Part shown: piece by piece, positions 1 through 11,236 of the stretch
Position numbering within the stretch: the first letter of the stretch is position 1
Layout of the letters: every line of letters begins with the position of its first letter
Source of the DNA: Theristus sp. LFF4_11
Lineage: Eukaryota; Nematoda; Chromadorea; Monhysterida; Xyalidae
Direction: 5' to 3'
NCBI GenBank assembly: GCA_030248135.1
Contig: JASANC010004028.1
Coordinates: 1 to 61,324, forward strand
Length of the DNA stretch: 61,324 nucleotides
Translations under genes and position numbers: made by a program
The notes under the pieces: model-generated
Databases searched by the model: none
What the model saw: the letters and a program-made list of their open reading frames with translations, nothing else
Told to the model about the DNA's origin: nothing

Positions 1-1918
1 TGTTGGATGCTGGCGCACAGGCAGACGTGGCCGATTACAACTGCATCACGCCGTTGCACATCGCCGTGGCTAACGGTCAGTGCAGCACCATAATGCCACT
101 GTGTGTGCCAACCATGCTGTGCAGCACCCATATATGTTTGTATGTGCGGCTTAAGGCCCTGCATACTGACGTATACGTAGACAGCATGACACGGCACGTT
201 AGATCTTGTGTTATTACATATTACCGTTCATGGAGACGTGCCTTTGACGATACGTCGACGTACGTCAGGATACGTCAGTATGAACGGGCCTTTAGATACG
301 CAATGATGTATTCCAATGTAGCCGAAATGTACACGCTATTGCCCATACATCTGCGCCGTCGGTGTATGTGCCTGTTTTACTCAGACAACGAAAACGAACA
401 CGTCGTGGAGATGTTGGCCAGTCGGACGGACGTGAACAAACTGGCAGCCATCAAGCCGCTCGATGGCAAATTGGTGAACGCAGTGTTCCTGGCGCATGAC
501 AGGGTGCACGCGCGCCAGGCGACCACTGCTGGGAGAACGGCGCTGAGCCGAATCGAATCTGCTGCTTGTCGCGAGAGAACAACATTGCGTTGGTGCCTGC
601 AGCATGTTCTTGCTGTGACCATGTTGCATTAGCTGGCATTTTTTGTCTTTTGTGAGTGCTTGTCGCCTATATTAGCAGCCAGCAGGATGTTTGAATTGTG
701 AGTCTGAAGCAGGAGTTTGAGTGAGCAGGCAATACAGATTTCATACCACTGGTGCAGTGTGACACCGCGGTGTGCTGCGCTGTGCTACGGCAACGTCGAC
801 AGTGGCTCGTATTCTGTTGGCACATGGCGCGCAACAAAACAGTGCCAGTCAGCCAGAGCCTCTGACGCAACTCTGCTCAAAGGCAAACGACGAGCAGGTG
901 CATGTGAACATGCTCGAGCTGCTGTGCGACCGCGAACGGCCGAGCGTCGCTGCAGCCACGAAAGCGCTGCACGAGCACTGCGCTCGCCACTGCAACTGGC
1001 CATGCCCGTTGTGTCCGCATGCTCTACTCGACTGCGGTGCTCAAGTGAAACTGCGGGTGCACCACTTAGGCGACTCGGATCAGTTTGCTAATTTTGAATT
1101 CCCGCTTCATGCATGAAACTCTTTGCCTATCTATGCGCGCATGGAATCTCGAGACGTCTCGAGACGAGACGAGACTGTTGGTCGACCGAAAATAAAAGAT
1201 AATATTTGTTGGGTTATAATACAATGATCGTTAAATCCCGACCCACTCATTGAGGCCTGTTCGGTTCCCGCCCGGCAAATTTTCCCAAACACTAGCAACA
1301 AACAGCAAACCCCTGTTGTGATTTTTTGTGACTTGTTATGAATTCAAAAATGACCACTATGTTACGTATAAAATTACGGCAAAACAATTTTTTTAAACTT
1401 GGGTCTCCGAAGGGCTTTCATATAATCGACATGGCTTAGAAGACCTACAACAACTTTGCTTAGTTTTAGGATTAGATTTGGCTAAAGCTTTTTTCGTTTT
1501 TGCAGTCATTTTTATATCTGCGATTGCGATAATTCATTTGCGATAATTTGCGAAAACATTCATTGCACCTGTTTGTTTGTACTGGGGAAAATTCACCAGG
1601 CAGGAATCGAACGGGCCGCAACTCTTCGGACTGGAATTTTGCGGGCCGCAATAGTACATCAACCCTTGTCAAGAATTAAGAACACAACTATATTGGTACT
1701 CAAGAGACTTTTGGATTGACGTGAACAACATAAATCCTTGCATAAAAAACTTTCAAAGAGTGCAGTCACAATTGTTTCATCAACAGCAGGATTCTGATCA
1801 GCCAAACGCTGTGCTGCTTGCGATGACCGTTGGTAATGCGGATGTCGTGCAAGAGCTCCACCGTGCTCTCAACCGCTCACCAGTTCAAGGCCGCAAAAAA
1901 GATTGCTGTATTCAATGA
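1..1918 (+). CDS. Ankyrin-repeat protein, 3' portion (5' end outside window, frame-broken)
   Basis: The gene enters from the left edge. An exon at 1-75 ends an ankyrin repeat (ADYNCITPLHIAVANG type, 'TPLHIAVANG') and has a GTCAGT donor. The exon from 385 after an AG continues in phase with '..EHVVEMLASRTDVN', the second half of a repeat. The exon from about 758 carries 'TPRCAALCYGNVD', then after a one-base excess at 801 the next frame gives 'VARILLAHGAQQN'. Together these make a canonical repeat, so there is a frameshift here. 'ALLDCGAQV' follows, before a dispersed repeat begins near 1068. A further ankyrin-like stretch ('AVLLAMTVGNADVVQEL') lies at about 1790-1860. The donor of the second exon and the true 3' end are unclear. 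Ankyrin repeats bind partner proteins; the family of this protein cannot be told. It may be a decaying gene or carry a sequencing error. Confidence 0.55.
1068..1215 (+). repeat. Dispersed repeat family R, copy 1
   Basis: The stretch shares an ordered set of short motifs with copies at 5820-6030, 8610-8755, 25025-25185 and 45790-45955: GACTC.GATCA.TTTGC.AATTTTGAATTCCC, then TCATGCAT, CCTATCTATGCGCGCAT and a final AAAAGATAAT. It appears to interrupt the 3' end of the ankyrin gene. Confidence 0.55.
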
Positions 1919-2432
1919 ATTTTGTTTCTGACACTTTTTCTGTTTTCCATTTATCTATGTGCAACCGCCCATCCATATCCTGTTTTTACTTGAGCAAAAG
2001 TGTTTTTCTTGAGCTTGAAGTGTTGAATCAGTGTAAAGACGTTTTGAGACGCAACCAGTTTGGAGACAAAGGAGACCAATTTAAAGCAAGCTATTGTTTG
2101 AAGGTCTAAATCAAGAAAAAGCTTTGGGCGGATGCATGTGGGATTATTTAGTAACCGTGCAGCTGGCCGCAAAGCTTTGTTGTAACATTAGCTGCGCGGT
2201 CACTAAACTGCAACATGAATGCGCCCTTTTGGAAGTGATCAATGGCAATTATATATGAATCCGGTATTTGTTTAACTTCTCACGCTCAATCAAGATCCAA
2301 ATTAATCCAGAACTTTATCTGTATTTCATTTTTTGTTGAGTTTGTATTTTTGTGATTTCCTCTTCTCTATTGAGGCAAGAGATCAAAAAATTGTCTAATT
2401 ACACAAGAATTAGAGTGAAAATAAATAATATA
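1919..2432. other. Gene-free AT-rich spacer
   Basis: No coding signal beyond short chance frames. It leads directly to the mariner-like element at 2433. Confidence 0.5.
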
Positions 2433-3136
2433 CAGGGTGGGCCAAAAAACTACCGGACTTCAAATTGATATCTTGTGTCTGGTCTGGTCTGGTTTGAGGT
2501 ACGAAGCTAAAATTTGAAACTTTCCATATAACTTTTTAATCACGTTTTTCTGTAATTTATTGATTTTTTGACTTTTTTTAAAAAATCGCAAAAAATCACA
2601 GAATTTCAAGTTTTTTACAATTATTATTCTGATTAAAAATCCATATCAACACTTGGAAGAGTCACCGGGAAGTGGCTGCACTTCTTCCACAGCTTCATTG
2701 GGTTCATCAATGTCAGTTTTAAATTGATTCGGAGTCAGTTGCACATTATGAGAACCACGGTTTTCAACGATTGCATGCGCGTTCACCCCATAACAATGCA
2801 CAATTACATGAACATTTTTAAAGTTTCTCTTTCTTCTAAAACTTTGCTGGCTGACTGCACTGCGAAGCATCCGTAATGCACTCAAACTGCGCCGCATCAA
2901 CGGTGACCACTCAATTGAAAAGTAAGAATTTCAACTCTCTGAAAAATTGCTTGGAAAAACAATGAAATTACAGAAAAAAGTTATTAAAATTTGGAAACAA
3001 AATTAAAACATAAAAAAGAAATATGAGTGATTAAAGTTCTATGAAAGTTTCTATAAAATTAAATTTCAGCTTCGTACCTCAAATGAGACGCGAAATAGAG
3101 CAATCTGAAATCTGGTAGTTTTTTTGGCCCACCCTA
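2433..3136. mobile_element. Mariner-like inverted-repeat element (non-autonomous, 704 bp)
   Basis: The left end reads CAGGGTGGGCCAAAAAACTA and the right end, reverse-complemented, reads TAGGGTGGGCCAAAAAAACT. The element is flanked by TA on both sides in an AT-rich context. It contains a minus-strand open frame of 84 codons (2900-2646) that I do not recognise. Length and lack of a transposase suggest a deleted derivative. Confidence 0.75.
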
Positions 3137-3378
3137 TATAATGAAATATGAGATCAAAAATCACTGTAAAGCTCGCTTTGTTCAGAGCGACACAGAGTGT
3201 CTTTTCGTATCATGTTTATTACGTTAGCTTCTGCGCGGATTTGACACCGTACAGTTAGCGAATTAGCTGGCGCATGGGAAAGCTAACTTGGTTGATTTAG
3301 CAGATAAGTTTTAGACATGTCGATGATATAGCACGGCAAAGTCTGCGTGCTCATTCGTGAATGCTGAGACAGAGCGAA

Positions 3379-6300
3379 TCACAGCAATTCAAATTGTGTT
3401 TCATACTCATTCGGTGTCCATTTAATTGTGAAAAAATAGTTCGGGTTTCGCTTAACACGTGCCATGATCTCACGGCGGTGCTTCTCGATGCGCAACTCAG
3501 CCGCCGTCTTGAACAGTTTCTCGACGTCTTCGATTTGCAGCCCCTTCGTTTCGGGCATCGTGAAATAGAAAATCACGAAACCTGCCAGTGTGATGCCGGT
3601 GTAGATGAGAAACGCACCTGGGATGCAACACCGCTCGCAGCAAATGAAAACCAGAACAATTCCACAGTAATAGTCCAACCGCTGCGAGAAACGGCCACTG
3701 TGATCGTGAGAAACGTCTCCGAGACGCCAAAGTTGAACGTCCAATTCGTGAACGTTGCCAGCGCAGTGCCGGTCGTGCGCGCCCAGTTGGGAAAGATCTC
3801 GGCGTTCATCAGCCAAGCCATTGGTCCAAGACCTAGAATGGCCACAATGATCACAGTCTTCGTTACGTGAACCAACGTGAACCAAACGAACGCACCAACG
3901 CAGAAAAAGAACAAATATAGCAGCATGCCAGCGAGAATCATCGGTGACAACGGCGACGGACAGTAGTCCCAAGCCCATTTGTAGTGGCCAATGGCGCCCA
4001 GTGCGCTCGCGTTCGAACAGGCACCAATCCACGAAACACTCGGGTGGCCGAGTTGCGCCGGCAGACATGAGCCTGGTGGTGTGCTTGTGAACATTGGCAA
4101 AGGAAACAGTCCGCATGAGAAGACTGAATGGTTGTGCCACAAACATACCGTACGTTCGATTGTCAACGTCGTATACATTCGAGTAGCAGAAGCCGCACGT
4201 TTCCATCGTGGCGCAGCTGTCACACCCACTGGACAAAAACGATCAACCAGACCCGTCAAAGAGCAATTTTTAAAAAAGACACGAAAATAATTGCATTTTG
4301 CACTGACTCTAATTGAGCACATGTGCTGGCCTGAGCTAACAACGCATTCTTTTCTGCTTGTGACCAGTGCGAAAACTGCAGCGAGTGCGGGTCGTTCAAT
4401 TCAATCGTCACACTCGTGAGGTTCAAACGTTTCTGTGGATCAAGCATTGGTGAAGTCTCACGGATTCCAAAGAAACCGCCAGCAAGAACACACAATGAGA
4501 AAATCACGCCTGAAATGATTTGTTTGATTCAGCAAACGATTTACGATTTCGAAAGAGCCGAATGCGAATTGATACGAACGACCAACCGGCAACGCTGAAC
4601 AAGAACAATCGTCTGCGGCCAATGCGTTCAACAAACAGCAACGGCACAAACGTGAATATGAAATTCACACCAGTCACCAAACAACTCAGCCAGATCGCTT
4701 TCTCGGCCGATGTTTCACCGCTCATGCGCAAAATGGTCGCCGTGTAGTACCTGGCGAATGAGTCAACATCAACGGCAATAAACGTTGGAGTGAGCGTTTT
4801 TCTGAGATGCCAACGAACATGAGCGTGTTGATGCCGCTGAGCTGCTGGAACATCTGCAGGGCGCATCCGAGCAGCAGCGCGCGACGCACGTGCGGCGTCC
4901 TGAGCATGGTCATGAGCACGACACGCCGCGACAGCGCTCCCTCGCCACCAGCAAACGTCAACTGAGCACAAACCCATGCACCCACAAGCACACGGTGCTG
5001 CATTGAAATGCACATGGAAAAGGCACGCCTCACTTGGCTGACCAGACCAGTAAGGTGCGCGTGGAACTGACGGTCTTCCTGTATCTCGTCCAGTTGTTTG
5101 ACTATTTCATCCATTTCAAATTCCCGCCACGCGCTGTCCGTCTGAAAGTGCCCGTCCGTTTGTGCAGTTTTTAAGGCAGTTTAGCATCGCTATTGCGAGA
5201 AGTCCGGTGACACTGATGGGTTTCTTTTGCTCAGTGTTTGTGGTGATGCGCAAGAAACAGCTCCGCCCACCTCCGAGTACATGTAGTGCAACACACGCTG
5301 CGCCATATCACGCTTGCCGTGTGCAACCAGCCAGCGCGGTGATTCGGGCATGAAAAACGTTGCCACAAATTGCACCGACGATGGAATGGCCGCGAACCCA
5401 AACATCAGCCTTTGCAAAATGAACAATACCAATTCTGTTGACAAACTTTTTACTACGCATCCCCAAACAAATAAACACACAGAACACCTTGCTTACCAAC
5501 CTCCATCCAACTTTCTCTGGTTCCGTGACCGAATAACTGAACAGGCCACCGAGGATGCTGGCGATGAAGATGCCAAAAGTGATCATCAGCTGAAACGTGA
5601 TCACCATGCGTCCACGCACGTGGTAAGGTGCACACTCAGCCACATACGGCGGCACTGTCGTTGAGGCAAAACCTGAGCAGTGCAACGTGTACAATTGGTC
5701 ACAACAAGAGTAACGCTTTGATCTTTTATTATGGCCCCGAAACTATGGTCAAGCTGAACTCAGCTCGACGAGACGCTTCGAACCAACCTAACTTCCAAAA
5801 AATTAATTGAAAAAATAGGATTTTTTCTCCTTTACCCTCGAGACTCAATGCGCGCATAAATATCCAGATAGGTAAATGCATGACGTGGGAATTCAAAATT
5901 GGCAAAGTGATCAGAGTCCCCTAAATGGGCCCAAGTCACTTACGCAACTCGGAATTGACAGATAAACATTGAAACTAAAATCCTTTTACGTCTGCAAACC
6001 CACTAAGTCGCAGACCCTAAAAATTGATAACAGTCGGTGTTCAAACATGCAAGGCCTCTGAAACTTCGCTGTACAGGAGCTCACGTTAACTCGAACTTGG
6101 TTTCGTGAATGTGAGATGAAGCACAATGAGGCGCTGCATGATCACTACAAACGTGTGTGCACGGACACGAACCGATGGCAACGCCAATGATCGAGCGTCC
6201 AGTGACGAGCACCCAGAAACTGTTGGCAAACGCGAGCACCATGGCACCGGTGGTGAAGAGGAACGACGCGACCATGATCACCCTGCGTCTGCCAAAGTGC

Positions 6301-6767
6301 TCGTTGAACGCTGCGGCCACGAGCGAACACAGAGCACACGTGCCCACGGTGACACTGATCGCTGCCTGCTGCTCGCTGTACGACAGATCCAACGCCTTCG
6401 GCACGTACCTGCAACACTGCGACAAGCAAGCGTTCCACTGACGTTGCACGTCGCAAGCAGGCAAGCAAGTGGCGTGCTTGCTTCAAGTGAGATCAAGTAA
6501 AAAACGATAAATTAAACTTATTTTGATGGTCGACAACGATAAAAAAAACAGAATTGCAACAAACATCATGGCCGATGAGACGACACCGGTGTTGTAGCCG
6601 AACAAAAAACCACCGATGACGGCTGTGGCCGCGAGCACCCAGACGAAACGTGTGGTCTTGGCACGATGCGAAGGCTTCCGAGTGCCCCGACGCGCCCTCT
6701 TGCTGCCGTTGCCGTCCGAGTTCGCTTGACTATCGCGGTCGAGCTTCGTGAACAAAAAATTTGACAC
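3379..6767 (-). CDS. SLC2A13: Proton/myo-inositol cotransporter-like sugar transporter (HMIT, SLC2A13 type)
   Basis: Major-facilitator transporter expected in the plasma membrane; HMIT proteins import myo-inositol with H+. Twelve exons join in frame: 6767-6565, 6408-6173, 5672-5501, 5409-5271, 5141-5034, 4961-4819, 4750-4587, 4509-4344 (end uncertain), 4228-4149, 4072-3896, 3832-3680, 3617-3379, giving about 659 aa (human HMIT 648). Family marks in order: [16 protein letters not shown] in helix 1, FGRRRV after helix 2, [27 protein letters not shown] with YYTATIL (helix 7), IGRRRL, then a long extracellular loop with CDSC..CGFCYSN. This loop is the HMIT hallmark and is absent from ordinary GLUTs. 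It is followed by [20 protein letters not shown] and PETKG. The start has a basic N-terminal segment before helix 1. Most donors are GTT-type rather than GTAAG. The gene starts 105 bp after the stop of the preceding minus-strand gene. Confidence 0.9.
5726..6030. repeat. Dispersed repeat family R, head-to-head copy, in transporter intron 2
   Basis: The left half (5820-5935) is the reverse complement of the 1068-1215 type. The right half (5940-6030) runs in plus orientation and matches the 25025-25185 copy (CCTTTTACGTCTGCAAAC...GTCGCAGA). The unit is therefore a palindromic arrangement. The flank at 5740-5795 (GCTGAACTCAGCTCGACGAG...) also matches, inverted, the interior of the hAT-like element near 53745-53785. 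Confidence 0.5.
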
Positions 6768-6872
6768 TTTGTGCGCTCAGATGCAAGCGAAAACCATCGA
6801 GAACTTTTATGACCATGTGGAAACGCTACTCCCAGCCGCCAACAAACCAAAAAAATTTGAATCCTCTCGAAA

Positions 6873-7696
6873 TCAAACTAATCTAGTTCTACACTTCTCT
6901 GATCTCTTCAGAGTCATATTTTGTTGACTTACTTGTTTTTCAAATTCTTCATCTTCCGTCGTTTCTACGTAGTCGTATTTCGTCGGTTCTTCAACAATTT
7001 TGCCGAAGTTTTGCGACAAGTTGCGTGGCCGAGGATGCACTTCTTCAAATATCTCAGGCCGCACAATGTATTTTCGCTGGCTCTGGCTCGACTCTGCAGT
7101 TCGAAAATATTCAGTTTTGATATGAATTGTCTTAAGCAAATCTTGTGTTGTTTGAGTGAAACAAAACATCTGGTTCGATTTATTTATTCGGCCAATAAAG
7201 AACGAAAACTAACTGAAAAAACCAAATCATCAGAACAACCAATCAGCTTTTGGAAATGCTAAACTTCTCAATATCAACTGGCCAAATGAAAAATAAACAT
7301 CGAAGGAATAAGTGGCAAACTCGACTACTGACAACCTCTTCGGATCCAAAAAGCATTTTGCAAGAGTCCGCTAGCAATGAACGACCAAATTCGCAGTGCA
7401 TCTGGAGGCGAGATGCTCCACCGGCTGAGGTCAGCCACCGACAGCTCGCTCACTTCCCCTGATTCCACCTGGCGTTGGTTCACTGGACCAACGGTCACTA
7501 GATGAAGCAAAGAAAATATTTTTTAGTGCTTTTGTAAAGATTTCCTAACTCTATTCACCTTCGGTCATAATAGTTTCGCTTGGCAAGCAATCGTTGTAAT
7601 ATGTTGCGGCCGTGCAAGGATCAGCGACCATGGGCGCGACATATTCAGCTGTGTTTGGCGTGCTTGTGACGACGAAGGCGCCGTTGCAAGGCATTG
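6873..7696 (-). CDS. Short protein of unknown function
   Basis: Three exons join in phase: 7696-7559 (first ATG at 7694), 7497-7336 and 7093-6873, giving about 172 aa. The first exon has three cysteines (MPCNG..., ADPCTAAT, YYNDCLP). The middle has a hydrophobic run (DALRIWSFIASGLLQNAFWI) and the end is acidic and tyrosine-containing (KYDYVETTEDEEFEKQ). A GTAAGT follows EEFEKQ at 6932; if used, the last 20 codons are replaced by an exon I cannot find. Upstream, 7873-7812 could be an earlier exon: one frame encodes a hydrophobic stretch (LFQLAVISFFILLI) ending at a GTAAAG donor, which would fit a signal peptide, but its phase does not match 7696. I do not recognise a family. The transporter ATG lies only 105 bp downstream. 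Confidence 0.45.
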
Positions 7697-7873
7697 CTGC
7701 TTATGAACGTTGTGCTCGTGCACACTTTACCACTGGATGACAAGCACTCCCGGTGAACTTGCATTCGTAAAATGTAATTTAAAAAAAAACACAATTTGTT
7801 CAGTCAATGAAACTTTACGATGAGCAAAATGAAGAAACTGATGACTGCAAGCTGAAAAAGCTGTACATATAGC

Positions 7874-8075
7874 CATCTTGGTAGTTGTCTGAATTCAATC
7901 AACGTACGTTAATGTTGAAGTCCACAAAAAATGTTTGATTTTAGCAGTTTTTGATGAAAGCTTTGTTATTATTCATCAAACAATTTGCCGCAAAGCAAAC
8001 TCCAAACTTCATAAATGTTTTAGAAACTGTGTTTTTCAAAAAACACTAAAAAACAGCAAAAACGGTACACAAATA
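7874..8075. other. AT-rich spacer, nothing recognised
   Basis: No coding or repeat signal seen between the small gene and the transposon composite that starts at 8076. Confidence 0.5.
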
Positions 8076-8356
8076 CAAGGTGGTTCACATTTCGACACAC
8101 GTTTTCTTGTACCGTTTTATAAATCTATCAAACGTTGACCATTTTTTGATGATACTAAAGTACAGTTGGTACAAGTAAGATACAGTACTGTATTTAAAGT
8201 TGAAACTCGTTGATTAAAATTATTGAGCTTTTCGTTTGAGTTTTTATATTTCACGGTCACCCAATCATTTTTTACAGCTTTTTTGCTTGCGCGCTTTGAG
8301 CAAAAAAAAACTAAAAAGCCGATTTTTGACATTTTTACTTTAAAATACAACACATA

Positions 8357-8988
8357 CCTATTACCCCCATTAAACCCCCCCCCACCATTAATCCCCCCCC
8401 CCGACAGTTTCCGAATAATCCCCCCCCCACAAATAATCCCCATGGGGGATTATTAGAGACCTGTTTGAAACACATACCCAGCGAATTCAGTGGCTGGTTG
8501 CAGTGAAAATAATGAAATTGTGCTACCAAAGGCCCCAAATGGGTGAGTTAATATTATCGTTACAGGAAGACCGCGTGCACAAAAGTTTCACGCGTTGGGG
8601 AAAAGCCGGACACCAAACCAGACGCATGACGTCATCCGACGTCTTTCGTCAGCTACCGTAACCCAATTTTGAATTCCCGCGGATTCTTGAAACGTTTTTC
8701 CTATCCCTGTGTGCAAAGGCATAGAGAACCGGGACCAAAATGAAAGATAATAGTAATTTCATTACAAAAGGTTGTTATAAAAGAAAATTTCTATGTAGAG
8801 TAGAAGTTTCTGTGATTTTCTTGCCTGCCATGCAATGTATTTTTGCCATTTTTCAACAAACCCCCACCCCTAGAATTTTTTGTAAATAAACCCCCCCCCA
8901 CCAATAATCCCCCCCCACCAATAAACCCCCACCCCTAAAAGTCGCTGACGTATTAATCACCCATGGGGGTTTATTGGGGGTAATACGG
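8357..8988. mobile_element. C-tract MITE, long copy (632 bp)
   Basis: Terminal repeats are CCTATTACCCCCATTAAACC on the left and, reverse-complemented, CCGTATTACCCCCAATAAAC on the right. TA flanks both ends. Runs of 7 to 10 C separated by short A/T spacers occur at both ends (8370-8450 and 8862-8950), and a copy of repeat family R (8610-8755) lies between. It is the same family as the compact 122-bp element at 59665-59786. Confidence 0.65.
8610..8755 (+). repeat. Dispersed repeat family R, copy inside the C-tract element
   Basis: The motif order CCAATTTTGAATTCCCGCGG, CCTATCCCTGTGTGCAAA, then AAAATGAAAGATAAT follows the copies at 1068 and 25025. Confidence 0.4.
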
Positions 8989-9417
8989 TAAAATACTTTA
9001 TAACATTTAAGCGGAGATTTCCAATTTATATTTTATTTAGTTTGTTAATTTTATTTAATTTTATTTTATGAACCAAGTTTTAGCTTGGTTTGTCAGACAG
9101 ATATCAGAATAAAAATGTACTCTTATTTTTGAACCACCCTGCACATTATCACTGTTTTATCAGTGTTTTTGACAATAAAGTCGGTTGTAATGATACCTGT
9201 ACATGTGACTTTTAAGATATTCTTATTGAACAGACAATTTTTATTTTCTTTCGACAGAATGATGCGACTGCGTAACCAGAAATTGCGACTGTCTTCTGCA
9301 TCTGCACAATTTGTTAAAATCTACTGTAGACATGCACTGTATAACCATCTTAATGTTCCCGATAAAAAAAACCAATCGTGAAACTTTCAGCTGAAAGTCA
9401 CTGAATCGTAGTTATCA

Positions 9418-10889
9418 TCAGAACAATCGTCGGGTACGCTGCCATCGGCCCATTAACCATCTAGAGATACAACAAGAATTTTCTAACGACAGTAAAGCAT
9501 TGAAAGTGAAACAACTGTATTTCCCATAGTTAACAAAAGCAAACTTACGAGCGTTCGCGTATCTCATGACGTCATTGAATATGCTGCTGATGATCCCTGC
9601 GACTGGATTCTCACCCACTGCGTTGCCGACAGGGTGCTCATTTTCAATTTTCTGAAGTCCTAGATAACCGCCTGAACGTCTACTTTGAAGCCCCGTTTTC
9701 GGATAACTGTCAAGGGGTCCACGTTGAAGTCCCGAATAACTGTCAGGGGGTCCACGTTGAAGTCCCGAATAACTGTCAGGGGGTCCACGTTGAAGTCTCG
9801 GATAACTGTCAGGGGGTCCACGTTGACGTACCGGATAACTGTCAGGGGGTCCACGTTGAAGTCCCGAATAACTGTCAGGGGGTCCACGTTGAAGTCCCGG
9901 ATAACTTGCGGGGGGTCCACGTTGAAGTCCCGGATAACTGCCAGAAGGTCCACGTTGACGTACCGGATAACTGTCAGGGGGTCCACGTTGAAGTCCCGGA
10001 TTACTGTCAGGGGGTCCACGTTGAAGTCCCGGATAACTGTCAGAGGGTCCACGTTGAAGTCCCGGATTAGTGTCAAGGGGTCCACGTTGAAGTCCCGGAT
10101 AACTGTCAGGGGGTCCACGTTGAAGTCCCGGATAACTGTCAGGGGGTCCACGTTGAAGTCCCGGACTACTGTCAGGGGGTCCACGTTGAAGTCCCGGATA
10201 ACTGTCAGGGGGTCCACGTTGAAGTCCCTTATAACTGTCAGGGGGTCCACGTTGAAGTCCCGGATAACCGCCAGAGGGGTTACTTTGAAGTCCCGAGTCA
10301 AGGGGTCCATTCTCGTTTACAGCACGTTCACGTCCAATGTCATCAACAGTGACGTCCTTTTCCCATTGGCCACCGCCGTTCTGGGCCCACGATCGTTCTG
10401 AAAATGAATTAAAAAACCAAGCTTGTCGCAAACGCAAAACGTGTGACTCATTTCGCATTGCGTTTCACATGGCGAATCTGGTTTGCAGTCTCTTCTCTAC
10501 GAAAACATGTCTGAATTCTTAAGGCATTTTAAAAGGCGAAGTTGTGTTGCGTTGCTGCATCATGATGAGCCTTTTGCAGGGACCCCGTCACAGTGGCTGG
10601 CTTCAGTCGCTGAATGCTCATCATACTGCGGATTATTTGATATGTTTTTTGAACCTTCTTGTACTTGATATTTGTTTGTACCTACATGTATGTAGGTACT
10701 TGATGTCGTTTAAGAAAAAAATCCTTTTCACTGGTTTGTACCTTTCTGGTGACTCGGTGGCTGTAACGGCCAATCGCTGTAACGTGAGTTTTGAGTGGAA
10801 GAAAGGCTGAAGGCTAGGTTGCATTCAAACCACAATACGGACAAAATCAGGGTGCAATAGATGACAGACAAAATGATCGAACGTTTCAT
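9418..10889 (-). CDS. Secreted protein with about 18 tandem 11-residue GLQRGPPDSYP repeats
   Basis: Three exons join in phase: 10889-10742, 10397-9549 and 9482-9418, giving about 353 aa. The start ATG at 10889 (context ACCATGAAA) opens a clear signal peptide (MKRSIILSVIYCTLILSVLW, then FECNLAFS). Exon 2 codes for a short linker, then roughly residues 75-275 are near-perfect repeats of GLQRGPPDSYP with variants such as VRQRGPSGSYP. A non-repeat tail (ENPVAGIISSIFNDVMRY) and a basic end (WLMGRWQRTRRLF) follow. The DNA period is 33 bp, so copy number can change without breaking the frame. Gly/Pro/Gln/Tyr-rich repeats of this sort are known in extracellular matrix, cuticle and adhesive proteins, but no family can be named. 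The last exon's acceptor could be one of two AGs; only the one used here keeps the frame open. Confidence 0.7.
9690..10290. repeat. 33-bp minisatellite inside the secreted-protein exon
   Basis: The unit on the plus strand is GGTCCACGTTGAAGTCCCGG plus ATAACTGTCAGGG, about 18 copies in a row with few substitutions. Because 33 is divisible by three, several other frames also stay open; they are not genes. Confidence 0.95.
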
Positions 10890-11236
10890 GGTGGAACGTA
10901 CAAAAATTCTGAAAATTGAAAACAAAAGTAACGGTGTGTAACTGATGTTTTCAAATTGTCGGTTAGAAAGCTGAAGGAACAATGGTATCATTTATGCGCA
11001 AATGCAGATTTTCCTGGTATGAGAGCCATATGCAGATGCATTTCACAAAAGTTCTCAGGACCATGAAACGCTGCAGTGCTTTGCACTGGAGTTTTAGAAA
11101 AACGTTTGTTCGAATCGTTATAAATACAAATTTTTGAAGTTCACATCAATATTATAAAAAGATCTTGTCTCTATCCTGCCACATCGCTGTTATTTTGACA
11201 AACAGTAATTAAAACATGAAATAAATTTTCAAGATT

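Larger units (their letters stand above)
8076..9141. mobile_element. Mariner-like element remnant containing nested insertions
   Basis: The left end CAAGGTGGTTCAC and the right end, read as reverse complement CAGGGTGGTTCA, form an imperfect inverted repeat of the same general design as 2433-3136. A C-tract element (8357-8988) sits inside. No transposase frame is visible. Confidence 0.5.

Noticed and set aside
2646..2900. 84-codon minus frame inside the mariner-like element as a transposase
   Set aside because: No D,D motif or helix-turn-helix pattern visible; too short.
9660..10401. Long open frames on both strands across the GLQRGPP repeat (e.g. RGSTLKSRITV on plus)
   Set aside because: They exist only because the 33-bp repeat keeps all unaffected frames open. 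Only the minus frame with signal peptide and matching splice phases is coherent.
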